The notes: generated by a model from the letters alone, not told the origin. Counted from the stretch's first letter, positions 6,833 through 14,174 are shown. The stretch: 18,255 bases of DNA from JBJKRF01 sp046704785 (GCA_046704785.1 JBJKRF010000112.1:1-18255), one strand, 5' to 3'. A program made the numbers and translations.

Positions 6833-8722
6833 TCAAGTCAGCAGGGCGTAGATAAAGTGGTCTGTTGAGCCAAAGTATACAATATCATCATAAGCACAGG
6901 GAGTACCAGTAATTGGACCTTTTGTCTCATATTTCCAGCGAAGACGTCCGCTGCGGGCCTCGAGACAGTACAGGTTTCCATCCACCGATCCGATATAAAG
7001 TGCATCCTTATAAACAATGGGCGACCCATTCACCTGATGCTCTGTTTTGTAACGCCAGACTTCCTTGGAAGACTTCGTGTCTACAGCATAAATATGACCG
7101 TCCGACGAACCAGTGAAGACCAGACCTTCCATGAAACAGGGAGAGACAATAGATGGCCTCTCCATACGGAAGCGCCATACCAAGAAGCCGCTTTTGGCGT
7201 CCAAGGCGTACAGGTAACTGTCCATGGAACTGAAATAAATAACATTTCCCTCGATCCATGGTGAAGAGGTCACCGCGCGTTTCGCCTTGAAGCGCCATTT
7301 TACTTCACCACGAAAATCGAGACAATAAAAGTCACCACTTTCGCTACCAAAATAAATCAGTTCGTTTGCCACGAAGGGGGTAGAGCGAACGTCGGCGCCG
7401 ACTTCAAAAGTCCACGCTCTGCGTCCACTGGTAATGTTGATTGCATGCAAAAGTTTATCGTCTGCACCGATGAAGATGTGGCCCTCGGCAATGCGCGGAG
7501 AAGAACGGATGCAATCGTCGGCGTAATACGTCCATGCGATTTTCCCTGCGCGAGCACTGATCGCGTAAACGCGATGATCTTCGGAGCCGAAGAAAATCAT
7601 ATCATCAGCCACAGCGGGACGACAGACAATACCCCCTTCTGTAGCGTACTTCCATAGGAACTCTCCGTTGGTCGCGTTCAATGCATAGAGGTTATTATCA
7701 TAACAACCCGCATACAGCGTTCCGTCAAAATAGAGAGGTGTTCCCCGAATTTCATCCTCACACTGGAACGTCCACACCGGTTTGATCCCGGAGGTATGAA
7801 TAGCAACTGTCGCCCCCGGCCCAGAACCGATTCGATTCAATAGCCCGGTTTTTTGTCCAGCGCCGATCAATGCTTGCTTAAAGTCATCAATGGTTTTATA
7901 GCGATCTTCGGGGTTATATTGCAAAGAAGTATTGATGATCGTTTCCAGTTCTATGGAAACATTCGGATTAATTTTGCGGATTGGCCGTTCGGCAAACGAA
8001 AAGGGAGGTTCTAGCCGCGGATCTCGCCTAGTCAATAAATGATGTAATGTAGCGCCTAAGGCATAAATATCAGCAGCGGTCGAAGCCTCTCCACGGTATT
8101 GTTCTGGTGGAGAGTATCCTTCCGTACCGATCATTGTACCTTTTTGACCAGACTGAAAAGGTTTGGCGATCCCGAAGTCAATCAACATAATGTGACTGTG
8201 CTGATTGATCATCACGTTCGAAGGCTTCATATCCCGGAAAATGATGGGGGCTGGCTTGTGAGCATGCAAAAAACTGAGCACGTCACACAACTCGATGGCC
8301 CAAGCCAAAACCTGCTCTTCCGGGACAAACCCCTCAATGGTAGCCAGTAACGCCTCCAGGTCTTTACCGTTTACAAACTCAAGCACCAGGTACGAACGAT
8401 TGTCGAGGGTGAAATAATCGTAAATGCGGGGAATCGATGGGTGGCTCAACGTCGCCAGGATATTGGCCTCACGCTCGAAGTTTTGCACAATCGTCTGGCG
8501 GACGAGCGGGTCTGGTGCCTGGTTGATCATTTCCTTGACCGCAACCAGTTTGACCACGTTGGGGAAATGCAGGTCCCTGGCGCGATAAACAGACCCCATG
8601 CCCCCCACACCAATCACCTCCTGGATCAAATAACGGTTGACCAGGTTCGTCCCCGGCTGTAGCTGTCCGGTGGAGGGTTTATGATGCGGTCCAGGCTGCG
8701 GTTGAATTTGTTGTGTTCCCAT
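6833..8722 (-). CDS. Ser/Thr protein kinase with C-terminal PQQ-type beta-propeller
   Basis: This 629-residue protein has a Hanks-type kinase domain at about 31-285. The glycine loop is IGVGGMGSVY (37-46), the ATP lysine K63, the alpha-C glutamate probably E85, the catalytic loop FRDMKPSN with D164 and N169, and the metal site D182-F-G. The activation segment contains GTMIGTEGYSPPEQ. The usual HRD histidine is Phe (F162), a substitution tolerated in a bacterial subgroup. After a short linker, eight repeats of about 40 residues run from about 314 to the end, each with a buried Trp, an sP step, a FGS/GS turn and a YALD/YCLD strand, as in PQQ/BamB-like propellers. There is no TM or signal peptide, so unlike PknB-type kinases it should be cytosolic. 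AGGA lies 5 nt before the ATG. It is first in the operon. Confidence 0.96.
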   Translation of the reverse strand: MGTQQIQPQPGPHHKPSTGQLQPGTNLVNRYLIQEVIGVGGMGSVYRARDLHFPNVVKLVAVKEMINQAPDPLVRQTIVQNFEREANILATLSHPSIPRIYDYFTLDNRSYLVLEFVNGKDLEALLATIEGFVPEEQVLAWAIELCDVLSFLHAHKPAPIIFRDMKPSNVMINQHSHIMLIDFGIAKPFQSGQKGTMIGTEGYSPPEQYRGEASTAADIYALGATLHHLLTRRDPRLEPPFSFAERPIRKINPNVSIELETIINTSLQYNPEDRYKTIDDFKQALIGAGQKTGLLNRIGSGPGATVAIHTSGIKPVWTFQCEDEIRGTPLYFDGTLYAGCYDNNLYALNATNGEFLWKYATEGGIVCRPAVADDMIFFGSEDHRVYAISARAGKIAWTYYADDCIRSSPRIAEGHIFIGADDKLLHAINITSGRRAWTFEVGADVRSTPFVANELIYFGSESGDFYCLDFRGEVKWRFKAKRAVTSSPWIEGNVIYFSSMDSYLYALDAKSGFLVWRFRMERPSIVSPCFMEGLVFTGSSDGHIYAVDTKSSKEVWRYKTEHQVNGSPIVYKDALYIGSVDGNLYCLEARSGRLRWKYETKGPITGTPCAYDDIVYFGSTDHFIYALLT

Positions 8723-8760
8723 TAAGTCCTGAAAATTTCTAGATAAAGAATGGATGTTAA

Positions 8761-8790
8761 ATTATAGTCTATTCTAAAAAGGATTTGCAA
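8761..8790 (-). promoter_or_regulatory. Sigma70-type promoter of the kinase operon
   Basis: On the minus strand, TTGCAA (8790-8785) and a perfect TATAAT (8766-8761) are separated by 18 bp. Transcription would start near 8754, giving a leader of about 30 nt. The palindrome GGGTATACCC (8795-8804) lies 4 bp upstream of the -35 box and could be an operator. Confidence 0.7.
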
Positions 8791-8794
8791 GGCG

Positions 8795-8804
8795 GGGTAT
8801 ACCC
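8795..8804. promoter_or_regulatory. Palindrome abutting the kinase promoter
   Basis: GGGTATACCC is a perfect 10-bp dyad just upstream of the predicted -35 hexamer of the kinase operon. A dimeric regulator could bind here. It is short enough to be chance, and I cannot assign a protein to it. Confidence 0.25.
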
Positions 8805-8817
8805 AATACTTTTGTTA

Positions 8818-8839
8818 GAAAAACAAGGCAGGCCGCCTT
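8818..8839 (-). terminator. Probable intrinsic terminator of the esterase gene
   Basis: On the minus strand, AAGGC-GGCCT-GCCTT (8839-8825) forms a short 5-bp stem followed by GTTTTTC. It lies about 35 nt after the esterase stop and just before the kinase promoter, so it fits a boundary between transcription units. The stem is short. Confidence 0.5.
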
Positions 8840-8873
8840 TCAGCCGTCGATGCGTGGCGTCTTGCGATCCATG

Positions 8874-9692
8874 TCACTTTTGCGGGCCGTTCGTCGCTTC
8901 CGTCGCCCACAACAAAACGGGCTGCATACGCGTGGACCAATAGGTCCAATCATGCCCGCCGTGCCCGATATCGAGTGTATAGGGTACTTCGTTTCTCTTC
9001 AGAACATCCAGCAGGTTCTGCGTCAGGCTGACGATGGCATCCCGGTCGCCTACGTTGATCAACACCCGCGGCCACTCGTCAGACGGTACCCGTTGAATCC
9101 ACGTGTCGAAACGGGACTCTTCGCTGGAGGTGATCCCGCCGCTCAACACCATCAGACTGCCAAAGGTTTCGGGAAACTGGAAGGCCATGCGGGCCGCGAT
9201 GGCCGCCCCGTGCGAGATGCCGCCCACGCTGCGTTGCGTTCGGTCAGGCAGAGTGCGGAATTTGCCGTTGATGTAAGGCACCAGGCCCTCGGTCAGGGCG
9301 GCATCGGAGCCGTAGCCGATCTGTGTGCTGGGCACGATCAGGATGGCAGGTGACATCGCTCCGGTGCGTATCAGACGGTTCGCCAACGAGAGGGGCGTGT
9401 TATCGGTGGCGCTCAGACGGGTCTCGAAGGTCAGCGTGATCAGGTAAAGCACCGGGTACGAATCCGCCGTGCGGCTTGCGTAGCAGGGCGGCAGGTAGTA
9501 TTGAAAGCTGATGTCGAAGCCCTGCACCGCTTGCGGCAGCTTGTCGTAGCCGAGGGTGCCATCCGCATCGCAGACGGGAGTCGCCGTCGGCAGGGGAACG
9601 GTTGCGGTCGGAGCCGGGGTGGCGGCGGCGCAGGCCGTCAAAACGACGGTGAACAGAAACCAGGCAATCCAGCGAACTGTGCGTTTTTCCAT
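8874..9692 (-). CDS. Putative lipoprotein esterase (alpha/beta hydrolase)
   Basis: This 272-residue protein has a lipoprotein signal peptide: basic start MEKRTVRW, a hydrophobic core, and lipobox LTAC with the acylated Cys at 21. A Pro/Thr-rich spacer (about 25-40) follows. The remainder resembles the putative-esterase (esterase D/enterochelin-esterase-like) family. The nucleophile elbow is G-I-S160-H-G, the likely acid is D216 or D218 (GDRDAI), and the likely histidine is H247 (HGGHDW). It should hydrolyse an ester outside the membrane; the substrate is unknown. An in-frame ATG at 9704 would add four residues. I prefer 9692 because GGGGCG lies upstream of it and the signal peptide then starts at the charged residues. 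It is separated from the kinase operon by a terminator-like hairpin and a promoter. Confidence 0.88.
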   Translation of the reverse strand: MEKRTVRWIAWFLFTVVLTACAAATPAPTATVPLPTATPVCDADGTLGYDKLPQAVQGFDISFQYYLPPCYASRTADSYPVLYLITLTFETRLSATDNTPLSLANRLIRTGAMSPAILIVPSTQIGYGSDAALTEGLVPYINGKFRTLPDRTQRSVGGISHGAAIAARMAFQFPETFGSLMVLSGGITSSEESRFDTWIQRVPSDEWPRVLINVGDRDAIVSLTQNLLDVLKRNEVPYTLDIGHGGHDWTYWSTRMQPVLLWATEATNGPQK

Positions 9693-9759
9693 GCTGCGCC
9701 CCATCTGGGTAGCAAGCTGAACGGGTATGCAGGAGGGATTTCCCAGCTTAAATCAGACG

Positions 9760-9772
9760 CGAGGGACCCTCG
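9760..9772. terminator. Small hairpin between aminotransferase and esterase
   Basis: CGAGGG-A-CCCTCG lies 20 nt after the aminotransferase stop. On the plus strand it is followed by ATTTTT, but no plus-strand gene precedes it. On the minus strand it is flanked by AGACG and CGTCT, which can extend the stem across a bulge, but no good T tract follows. It may be a weak terminator. Confidence 0.35.
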
Positions 9773-9792
9773 ATTTTTCGTCTCTTCGCCCT

Positions 9793-10971
9793 TTAACCAT
9801 GCCGGTTCATGAAATGTTCCATGCGCCGCAAGGCTTCTTCGATCTGCTCGTAGGCGGTTGCATAGGAACAGCGCACGAAACCCTCGCCGCCGCCGCCAAA
9901 AGCCCGCCCCGGCACGACGGCCACATGCTCCTCCTGGAGCAGCTTTTCGGCGAAGACTTCGTCGTCCATGCCAGAAGCGGAGATGTTTGGGAAGGCGTAG
10001 AAGGCCCCCCGCGGCTCGAACGTGGTCAGGCCCAGGCGGTTCAACCCGCTGACGATCAACTTGCGTCGGCGGTCGTATTCGGTCACCATGGCCTGCACAT
10101 ACGGCTCGCCGTTTTGCAACGCTTCCAGGGCGGCATCCTGCGCCGTGGTGGGCGCGGACATGATTGTATATTGATGGATGCGCAGCAAGCCGCCGATCAG
10201 GTTGGCCGGCCCGGCGACGTAACCGATGCGCCAGCCCGTCATGGCATAGTCTTTGGAAAATCCGCCCAGCAGGATGCTACGGCCCTTGAGCGACTCGCCC
10301 AAAGCGGGAAAACATACGTGCTGGAATCCGTAGACGAGCCGGTCATAAATCTCGTCCGAGACCACCAGCAGGTTGTGCTGTTCGGCGATCTTGGCAACTT
10401 CCGTCAGCACGTCGCGCTCGGCCACGGCCCCGGTGGGATTATTGGGATACCCGATAAAGATCATCTTCGTACGCGGCGTGATGGCAGCGCGCACTTCGTC
10501 GGGGTCGAGTTGGAAATTATCCTTGAACTTGCTGGGAATTTCGACCGGTACGCCGCCAGCCAGAAGCACCTCGGCCTGGTACGAGACGAAGCACGGGGTG
10601 GGGATGATGACTTCGTCGCCGGGGTCGAGCAGGGCGGTCATCGCCAGGTAGAGCGCTTCCGAGACGCCCACCGTGATGACGACCTCGGTAGACGGGTCAT
10701 ATTTCACACCATACAGATGCAGCAGGTTCTCGGCAATGGCTTGGCGTAATTCCGTTTTACCGGAGTTCGAGGTGTAGTGCGTCTCGCCGTTGCGCAGCGA
10801 GCGCACCCCTGCATCGAGGATGGGATCGGGCGTGGTAAAGTCCGGTTCGCCGATGCCCAGCGAGATGACTTCCTTCATCGTGGCGGCAATGTCGAAGAAT
10901 TTGCGGATCCCGGAGGGTTTGAGTCCGGCGACCCGTTTGGACAGATATTGTCGGTTTTCGATTTCTTGCAT
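9793..10971 (-). CDS. Class I/II PLP-dependent aminotransferase
   Basis: This 392-residue protein belongs to the aspartate/aromatic aminotransferase group (fold type I, subgroup I-gamma style). The PLP-binding lysine is K240 in GGFSKDYAMTGWRIGY. Other signature residues are N178 (YPNNPTG), D206 and Y209 (VVSDEIYD), R248 (phosphate) and R367 (FVRCSYA, substrate carboxylate). It should transfer an amino group between an amino acid and a 2-oxo acid in the cytoplasm. Substrate preference (Asp, aromatic or Ala) cannot be read from the sequence. The start at 10971 follows GGAGGT three nucleotides upstream. The same frame stays open to 11259, but that extension is Ser/Arg/Cys-rich and runs into the next gene, so it is not coding. 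The length is normal for the family. Confidence 0.95.
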   Translation of the reverse strand: MQEIENRQYLSKRVAGLKPSGIRKFFDIAATMKEVISLGIGEPDFTTPDPILDAGVRSLRNGETHYTSNSGKTELRQAIAENLLHLYGVKYDPSTEVVITVGVSEALYLAMTALLDPGDEVIIPTPCFVSYQAEVLLAGGVPVEIPSKFKDNFQLDPDEVRAAITPRTKMIFIGYPNNPTGAVAERDVLTEVAKIAEQHNLLVVSDEIYDRLVYGFQHVCFPALGESLKGRSILLGGFSKDYAMTGWRIGYVAGPANLIGGLLRIHQYTIMSAPTTAQDAALEALQNGEPYVQAMVTEYDRRRKLIVSGLNRLGLTTFEPRGAFYAFPNISASGMDDEVFAEKLLQEEHVAVVPGRAFGGGGEGFVRCSYATAYEQIEEALRRMEHFMNRHG

Positions 10972-11077
10972 ACGACCTCCAGATGAGTCTGTAAAGAGAA
11001 TCCCATTGCAGCAGTTGGGAAAATCCTTGCGGACGGTCGGGGCTGATGCTCCTTTTCGTCCCGGTACTTGTAAGCCT

Positions 11078-11126
11078 GGTTTTCCGGGGAAAAACCCAGA
11101 ACGCAGCCTACAACTTAAGGAAGTTG
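11078..11126 (-). terminator. Two small hairpins after the DUF6504-like gene
   Basis: CAACTT-4 nt-AAGTTG (11111-11126) begins 5 nt after the stop at 11132. A second stem pairs GGTTTTCC (11078-11085) with GGAAAAACC (11088-11096), with one bulge. They may terminate or stabilise the small upstream transcript. No strong T tract is seen after the first stem. Confidence 0.35.
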
Positions 11127-11131
11127 CAGCG

Positions 11132-11350
11132 CTAGATGGGACGAATATACCACTTTGCGGCAGCTTCGTCGTAAAACAATGCGAAGACCTGTTCCTGCAG
11201 CGTGCGGACACGGAAGTGCACTCCCTGCGGCGCACGCCACTGCGAAAGCACTTCGGCAATCACATGGCGTTTGTCGTCCCAGCTAAGCGCGATGGGGGTT
11301 CCGGGATACGAGGCGCTGGAGCGGCATTCGACCGTTTGGTCGTCCGTCAT
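11132..11350 (-). CDS. Small DUF6504-like protein
   Basis: This 72-residue soluble protein has the pattern ECRSSASYPGTPIALSWDDKRHVIAEVLSQWRAPQGVHFRVRT...FALFYDEAAAKWYIRP. Its order of motifs (xYPxxPxALxW, hVxEhLxxWRxPxGxxFRVRT, FxLxYDExxxxWxI) matches what I recall of DUF6504-type proteins in Chloroflexota and Deinococcus-like bacteria. A compact beta-rich fold is likely and the function is unknown. No strong Shine-Dalgarno is visible (GAAAAG at about 10 nt). It is set apart from the aminotransferase by 160 nt holding two small hairpins, so it may be a separate transcript. The family name is from memory and should be treated as a likely match. Confidence 0.75.
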   Translation of the reverse strand: MTDDQTVECRSSASYPGTPIALSWDDKRHVIAEVLSQWRAPQGVHFRVRTLQEQVFALFYDEAAAKWYIRPI

Positions 11351-11382
11351 TGTAATAGCTTTTCATCCATATATAAGAGAAT

Positions 11383-11405
11383 TGTGGGGGCCTATGGCCC
11401 CCACA
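11383..11405. repeat. Perfect 10-bp palindrome, 3-nt loop
   Basis: TGTGGGGGCC (11383-11392), loop TAT, GGCCCCCACA (11396-11405). It lies 33 nt upstream of the DUF6504-like start. The sequence type (TGTGG + G run) resembles the arms at 2712-2755. No T tract follows on either strand. The rest of the gap between 11351 and 11553 holds no recognisable gene, RNA or repeat. Confidence 0.75.
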
Positions 11406-11553
11406 TCCATCTGTGGCAATCGTTGGCAAACGCGGTATTCGCTTGTGTGCTGGGTTGTGCGTGTGCGCTCGGCTGATGAAGAATCTTCACCTTACGCTGG
11501 CTCTCTTCTCAACCTACTCGAAACAAATGCGCCTTGAGTTATTACTATTAATA

Positions 11554-11706
11554 TCACGGCGCGACAATGTTTTCAAGGTTCATATTGGATGGAAGCCTCT
11601 GTATGGGTGACAGATAGGACTTGACCTCAGCCTGGAAGAAAGATTCTGCTGGGCGTATAGACTGGCAAAGGGAATCATTATTTTTTGCAGCAGAACGTAC
11701 AATCAT
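11554..11706 (-). CDS. Possible small ORF after the HEPN-like gene
   Basis: An ATG lies 4 nt after the stop of the membrane HEPN-like gene and opens a 50-residue frame (MIVRSAAKNNDSLC...NMNLENIVAP). The predicted peptide is polar and soluble, of ordinary composition, and shows no known motif. No clear Shine-Dalgarno precedes the ATG (an AAGG is about 14 nt away), so translation would depend on coupling with the gene before it. It could equally be chance. The stretch is AT-richer than the surrounding genes, like its upstream neighbour. Confidence 0.3.
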   Translation of the reverse strand: MIVRSAAKNNDSLCQSIRPAESFFQAEVKSYLSPIQRLPSNMNLENIVAP

Positions 11707-11710
11707 ATTC

Positions 11711-12280
11711 TCAAGATGCCTTGTCAGTTGCCAGCTTTAAATACTTGACAACAGAGTCCGCGACTAACACGTACTCCAAGACTGTCTCTTTTGTAAGCGC
11801 AAGTTCAGGAGCATGGGCTGCTTGATTTCGCAAACCGCGTAAGTCACGCAAAGCGTTAATAATCGATCTATCGAGTTTTTCCTGTTGCTCCAAAAACTTG
11901 ATAGCTTGGAACGTAGATGTCTTATTTTTAAAAGTATTTCCACTAAGCTTATTAGCTGCATCGAGCGCAGCCAATTCTACTTGACGCCAAGCTTCCAGTA
12001 CAGCAGAGCGAGGAGAAATATCAGCAAGCCTAGCCAATACGCTGTTCTCTGTGGAATACGACAGCAGACTGGTTTGTGTTGGGGCAAGATTCTCGGCAAG
12101 CTCTTCACTAACTTCCCTGATTTGTTCGCCAAATTCGATCTCAATTTCCTTATACTTGAATTTTTGGATAAAAGGGAGTAGTTCGTGTAAAGGCTTTCTC
12201 AAAATGAGAATGGCTATTACTAAAGTCAACGGCCAAGCCAGTGAATTGACTATATTAGATATGAATGTGAGAATATCCAT
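11711..12280 (-). CDS. Membrane-anchored protein with HEPN-like domain
   Basis: This 189-residue protein has one N-terminal TM (about 9-28, VNSLAWPLTLVIAILIL) followed by a basic residue and a charged helix (KFKYKEIEIEFGEQIREVSEELAENL, about 41-65) likely to form a coiled coil. The C-terminal helical region (about 92-185) contains LRDLRGLRNQAAHAPEL, where R151-NQAA-H156 fits the R-X4-6-H motif of HEPN ribonucleases and the similar DUF4145-like helical domains. HEPN domains can be RNases or inactive binding modules; I cannot tell which. The start at 12280 follows GGGAG by 4 nt. An open extension to 12304 is less likely. Its DNA is visibly AT-richer than the genes on both sides, suggesting acquisition. 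No toxin-antitoxin nucleotidyltransferase (MNT) partner is next to it. Confidence 0.8.
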   Translation of the reverse strand: MDILTFISNIVNSLAWPLTLVIAILILRKPLHELLPFIQKFKYKEIEIEFGEQIREVSEELAENLAPTQTSLLSYSTENSVLARLADISPRSAVLEAWRQVELAALDAANKLSGNTFKNKTSTFQAIKFLEQQEKLDRSIINALRDLRGLRNQAAHAPELALTKETVLEYVLVADSVVKYLKLATDKAS

Positions 12281-12315
12281 ATTTCTCCCTTGACCGCACA
12301 ACAAATTCCATATAC

Positions 12316-13347
12316 CTACAACCTCAAACTGCTGTTATCACCGACGTTCAGGCAGAGAGCCTGACCTTCCGAGGTCTGCCCGCTGATGCGGGCGTTCTTG
12401 CCAATCAGCGAACCCGTCAACGCAGCGCGCTCGATGCTGGTGCCGGCCTCGATGATGCTGTCCTGAATGACGGCAGACTCGATTTTGCAGTCCGGCCCGA
12501 TGGACACGTGCGGCCCGATCACGGCGGCGCTGACCTGCGCCCGGGGATGGATAAAGACCGGCGGGATGACTTTGATGTTCTCGCGCCCGGCGGCCTCGGC
12601 CGAATTGTCGCGCCCGTGGTCGAGCAGGAAACGGTTCGTCGCCAGGGTCGCATCGATGGTGCCGGTATCCAGCCAGATGTCCACCTGGTGTGTACGGACC
12701 TTTGCGCCCCCGCCCAACATGAGGGTAATAGCGTCGGTCAAAAAATATTCATTCTTGAGCATCACGTTCTTATGGATTTGTTCTTCGATCGCCGCCAGCA
12801 ACGCTTCGGCACGCTTGAAATAATAGCAGCCGACGACAGCCAGATCATTCTCGACGGTTGGCGGTTTCTCGATGAAACGAGTCACCCAGCCTGTCTCGTC
12901 CAGTTCGGCCACCCCGAAGCGGCGCGGGTCGGGAACGGACTTGACCCAGGCCACCCCGTCGGCAGTCTCCTGCGCCAGGAAGCCGAAATCCGTCTCGATC
13001 AGCGTATCGGAGAAGCACATGATCATCGGCCCGTGCATATATTCACGCGCCAGCCACAGCGCATGACTCTGTCCCTTCATCTCCGTCTGGACGATGTAAT
13101 GCACCCTGGCGTCCGGATAGTTTTCCGCCATGTGGGGCGGGATTTGGTTTTCACCCAGGTAAGGCCCGATGATGAAAACGTATTCTGCGTTCGACGGGTC
13201 GGGCAACGTGGTGAACATCTCCATCAAATGGTCGAGGGAGGTCTTGCCGGCCACGCCCACCAGCGGCTTGGGTTTGCTCCAGGTGTGCGGGCGCATACGC
13301 GTGCCCCAACCGGCCATGGGAATGAATATCTTTAAGGTCTCAGTCAA
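12316..13347 (-). CDS. Sugar-1-phosphate nucleotidyltransferase with beta-helix tail
   Basis: This 343-residue protein of the RmlA/GlmU-like NTP-transferase family has the nucleotide signature at G13-W-G-T-R-M-R-P20, then KPKPLV (25-30), a metal aspartate D114 (CFSDT), E160-K-P162 and D227 (DIWLDTGT). From about 262 a hexapeptide-type left-handed beta-helix follows (VFIHPRAQVSAAVIGPHVSIGPDCKIESAVIQDSIIEAGTSI). It should activate a sugar 1-phosphate (glucose-1-P with dTTP or UTP) for glycan synthesis; base and sugar are not certain. The first codon is TTG (13347-13345), supported by AAGGAG 7 nt upstream. The first in-frame ATG would cut into the nucleotide motif. A possible promoter lies at 13369-13397. 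Confidence 0.92.
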   Translation of the reverse strand: MTETLKIFIPMAGWGTRMRPHTWSKPKPLVGVAGKTSLDHLMEMFTTLPDPSNAEYVFIIGPYLGENQIPPHMAENYPDARVHYIVQTEMKGQSHALWLAREYMHGPMIMCFSDTLIETDFGFLAQETADGVAWVKSVPDPRRFGVAELDETGWVTRFIEKPPTVENDLAVVGCYYFKRAEALLAAIEEQIHKNVMLKNEYFLTDAITLMLGGGAKVRTHQVDIWLDTGTIDATLATNRFLLDHGRDNSAEAAGRENIKVIPPVFIHPRAQVSAAVIGPHVSIGPDCKIESAVIQDSIIEAGTSIERAALTGSLIGKNARISGQTSEGQALCLNVGDNSSLRL

Positions 13348-13368
13348 TAGAATACTCCTTTGGCAAAT

Positions 13369-13397
13369 TTAATAACGAGCTTTGAGAATCGCTGCAA
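13369..13397 (-). promoter_or_regulatory. Possible promoter of the nucleotidyltransferase
   Basis: TTGCAG (13397-13392) and TATTAA (13374-13369) lie 17 bp apart on the minus strand, about 20 nt before the TTG start. The boxes match 3 and 4 consensus bases, so support is weak. The rest of the gap 13398-13521 holds a 6-bp hairpin (GGTAAA 13432-13437, TTTACC 13443-13448) and nothing else I recognise. Confidence 0.35.
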
Positions 13398-13521
13398 TGA
13401 AGTAGATTGTCTCTACCCTGAAATCAAAAGCGGTAAATCAATTTTACCTGATATACGCATTCGACGGTTCCCCTCCACGTTCCTTTCTAGGCGGATTCAC
13501 CGGCACCGACGGACTGGGCCG

Positions 13522-14085
13522 TCAGCGATAGACCAGGTAGCCAAACAGAGCCGCACCGATCACCAGGAAAACCGGATTGATCTCCGTCAGAGTCAACAAC
13601 AGGAACGAGACCAGCGCGATGAGCACCTTGTCCCAACTCTGGAATAATCCCTGCGCCCAGCCGACCTTCTTGATATCGTAGACCGAATAGGCCATGATGT
13701 AGACCGTCCATAGCAGCAAGCCGACGATGACCGGGCGCACCGCCTTGAGCATGGCAGCCACCGTGGGGCTGTCTTTGACGCTGAAAAAGAAGACGATCAT
13801 AACCAGCATCAAAATCGTCGTGGGCAGCACCGTACCGGCCACGGCGGCCACCGCGCCCGGCATGCGCGCCAGCTTGTACCCAACGTAGGCGGACACCTGC
13901 GGCGAGATGGGCCCCGGCAGGGCGTTGCCCACCGCCAGGGCGTCGGCGAACTCGTCGGGCGTGACCCAGCCCGCCGTAACGGTCTCCCGCTGCATCAGGC
14001 CCATCGAAGCCGGTCCGCCGCCCCACGAGAACAGCGCAACGCGAGCGAAGACAACGAACAGGTTCCAAAGCAATTTCCAATTCAT
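13522..14085 (-). CDS. Short-chain CHR-family chromate transporter
   Basis: This 187-residue protein is a single CHR (chromate ion transporter) domain. Family marks are FARVALFSWGGGPASMGLMQRETV near the start, W-VTPDEFADALAVGNALPGPIS (about 41-63), and GYKLARMPGAVAAVAGTVLPT (about 70-90). Five or six TM helices follow. Full-length ChrA has two such domains, and short forms are commonly encoded as adjacent pairs. No second CHR gene is present in this window, so it must act alone, as a homo-oligomer, or be a relict. The start at 14085 is preceded by AAAGGAG at 8 nt spacing. The frame stays open to 14118, but that adds a charged, unlikely leader. The real substrate could be chromate, sulphate or another anion. 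Confidence 0.9.
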   Translation of the reverse strand: MNWKLLWNLFVVFARVALFSWGGGPASMGLMQRETVTAGWVTPDEFADALAVGNALPGPISPQVSAYVGYKLARMPGAVAAVAGTVLPTTILMLVMIVFFFSVKDSPTVAAMLKAVRPVIVGLLLWTVYIMAYSVYDIKKVGWAQGLFQSWDKVLIALVSFLLLTLTEINPVFLVIGAALFGYLVYR

Positions 14086-14174
14086 CAGGTCTTCTCCTTT
14101 CGGTTCTCTAGAAATCAAGCATCATCTCAATAACAAGGGGGAGGTACAAAACCAGTGACAGACAGCGAATTTAT

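Noticed and set aside
9727..10749. Long plus-strand open frame opposite the aminotransferase
   Set aside because: It mirrors a complete aminotransferase and shows His/Gly/Asp-rich shadow composition.
10972..11259. N-terminal extension of the aminotransferase frame
   Set aside because: Composition is not protein-like, it overlaps the DUF6504-like gene, and a strong GGAGGT sits before the ATG at 10971.
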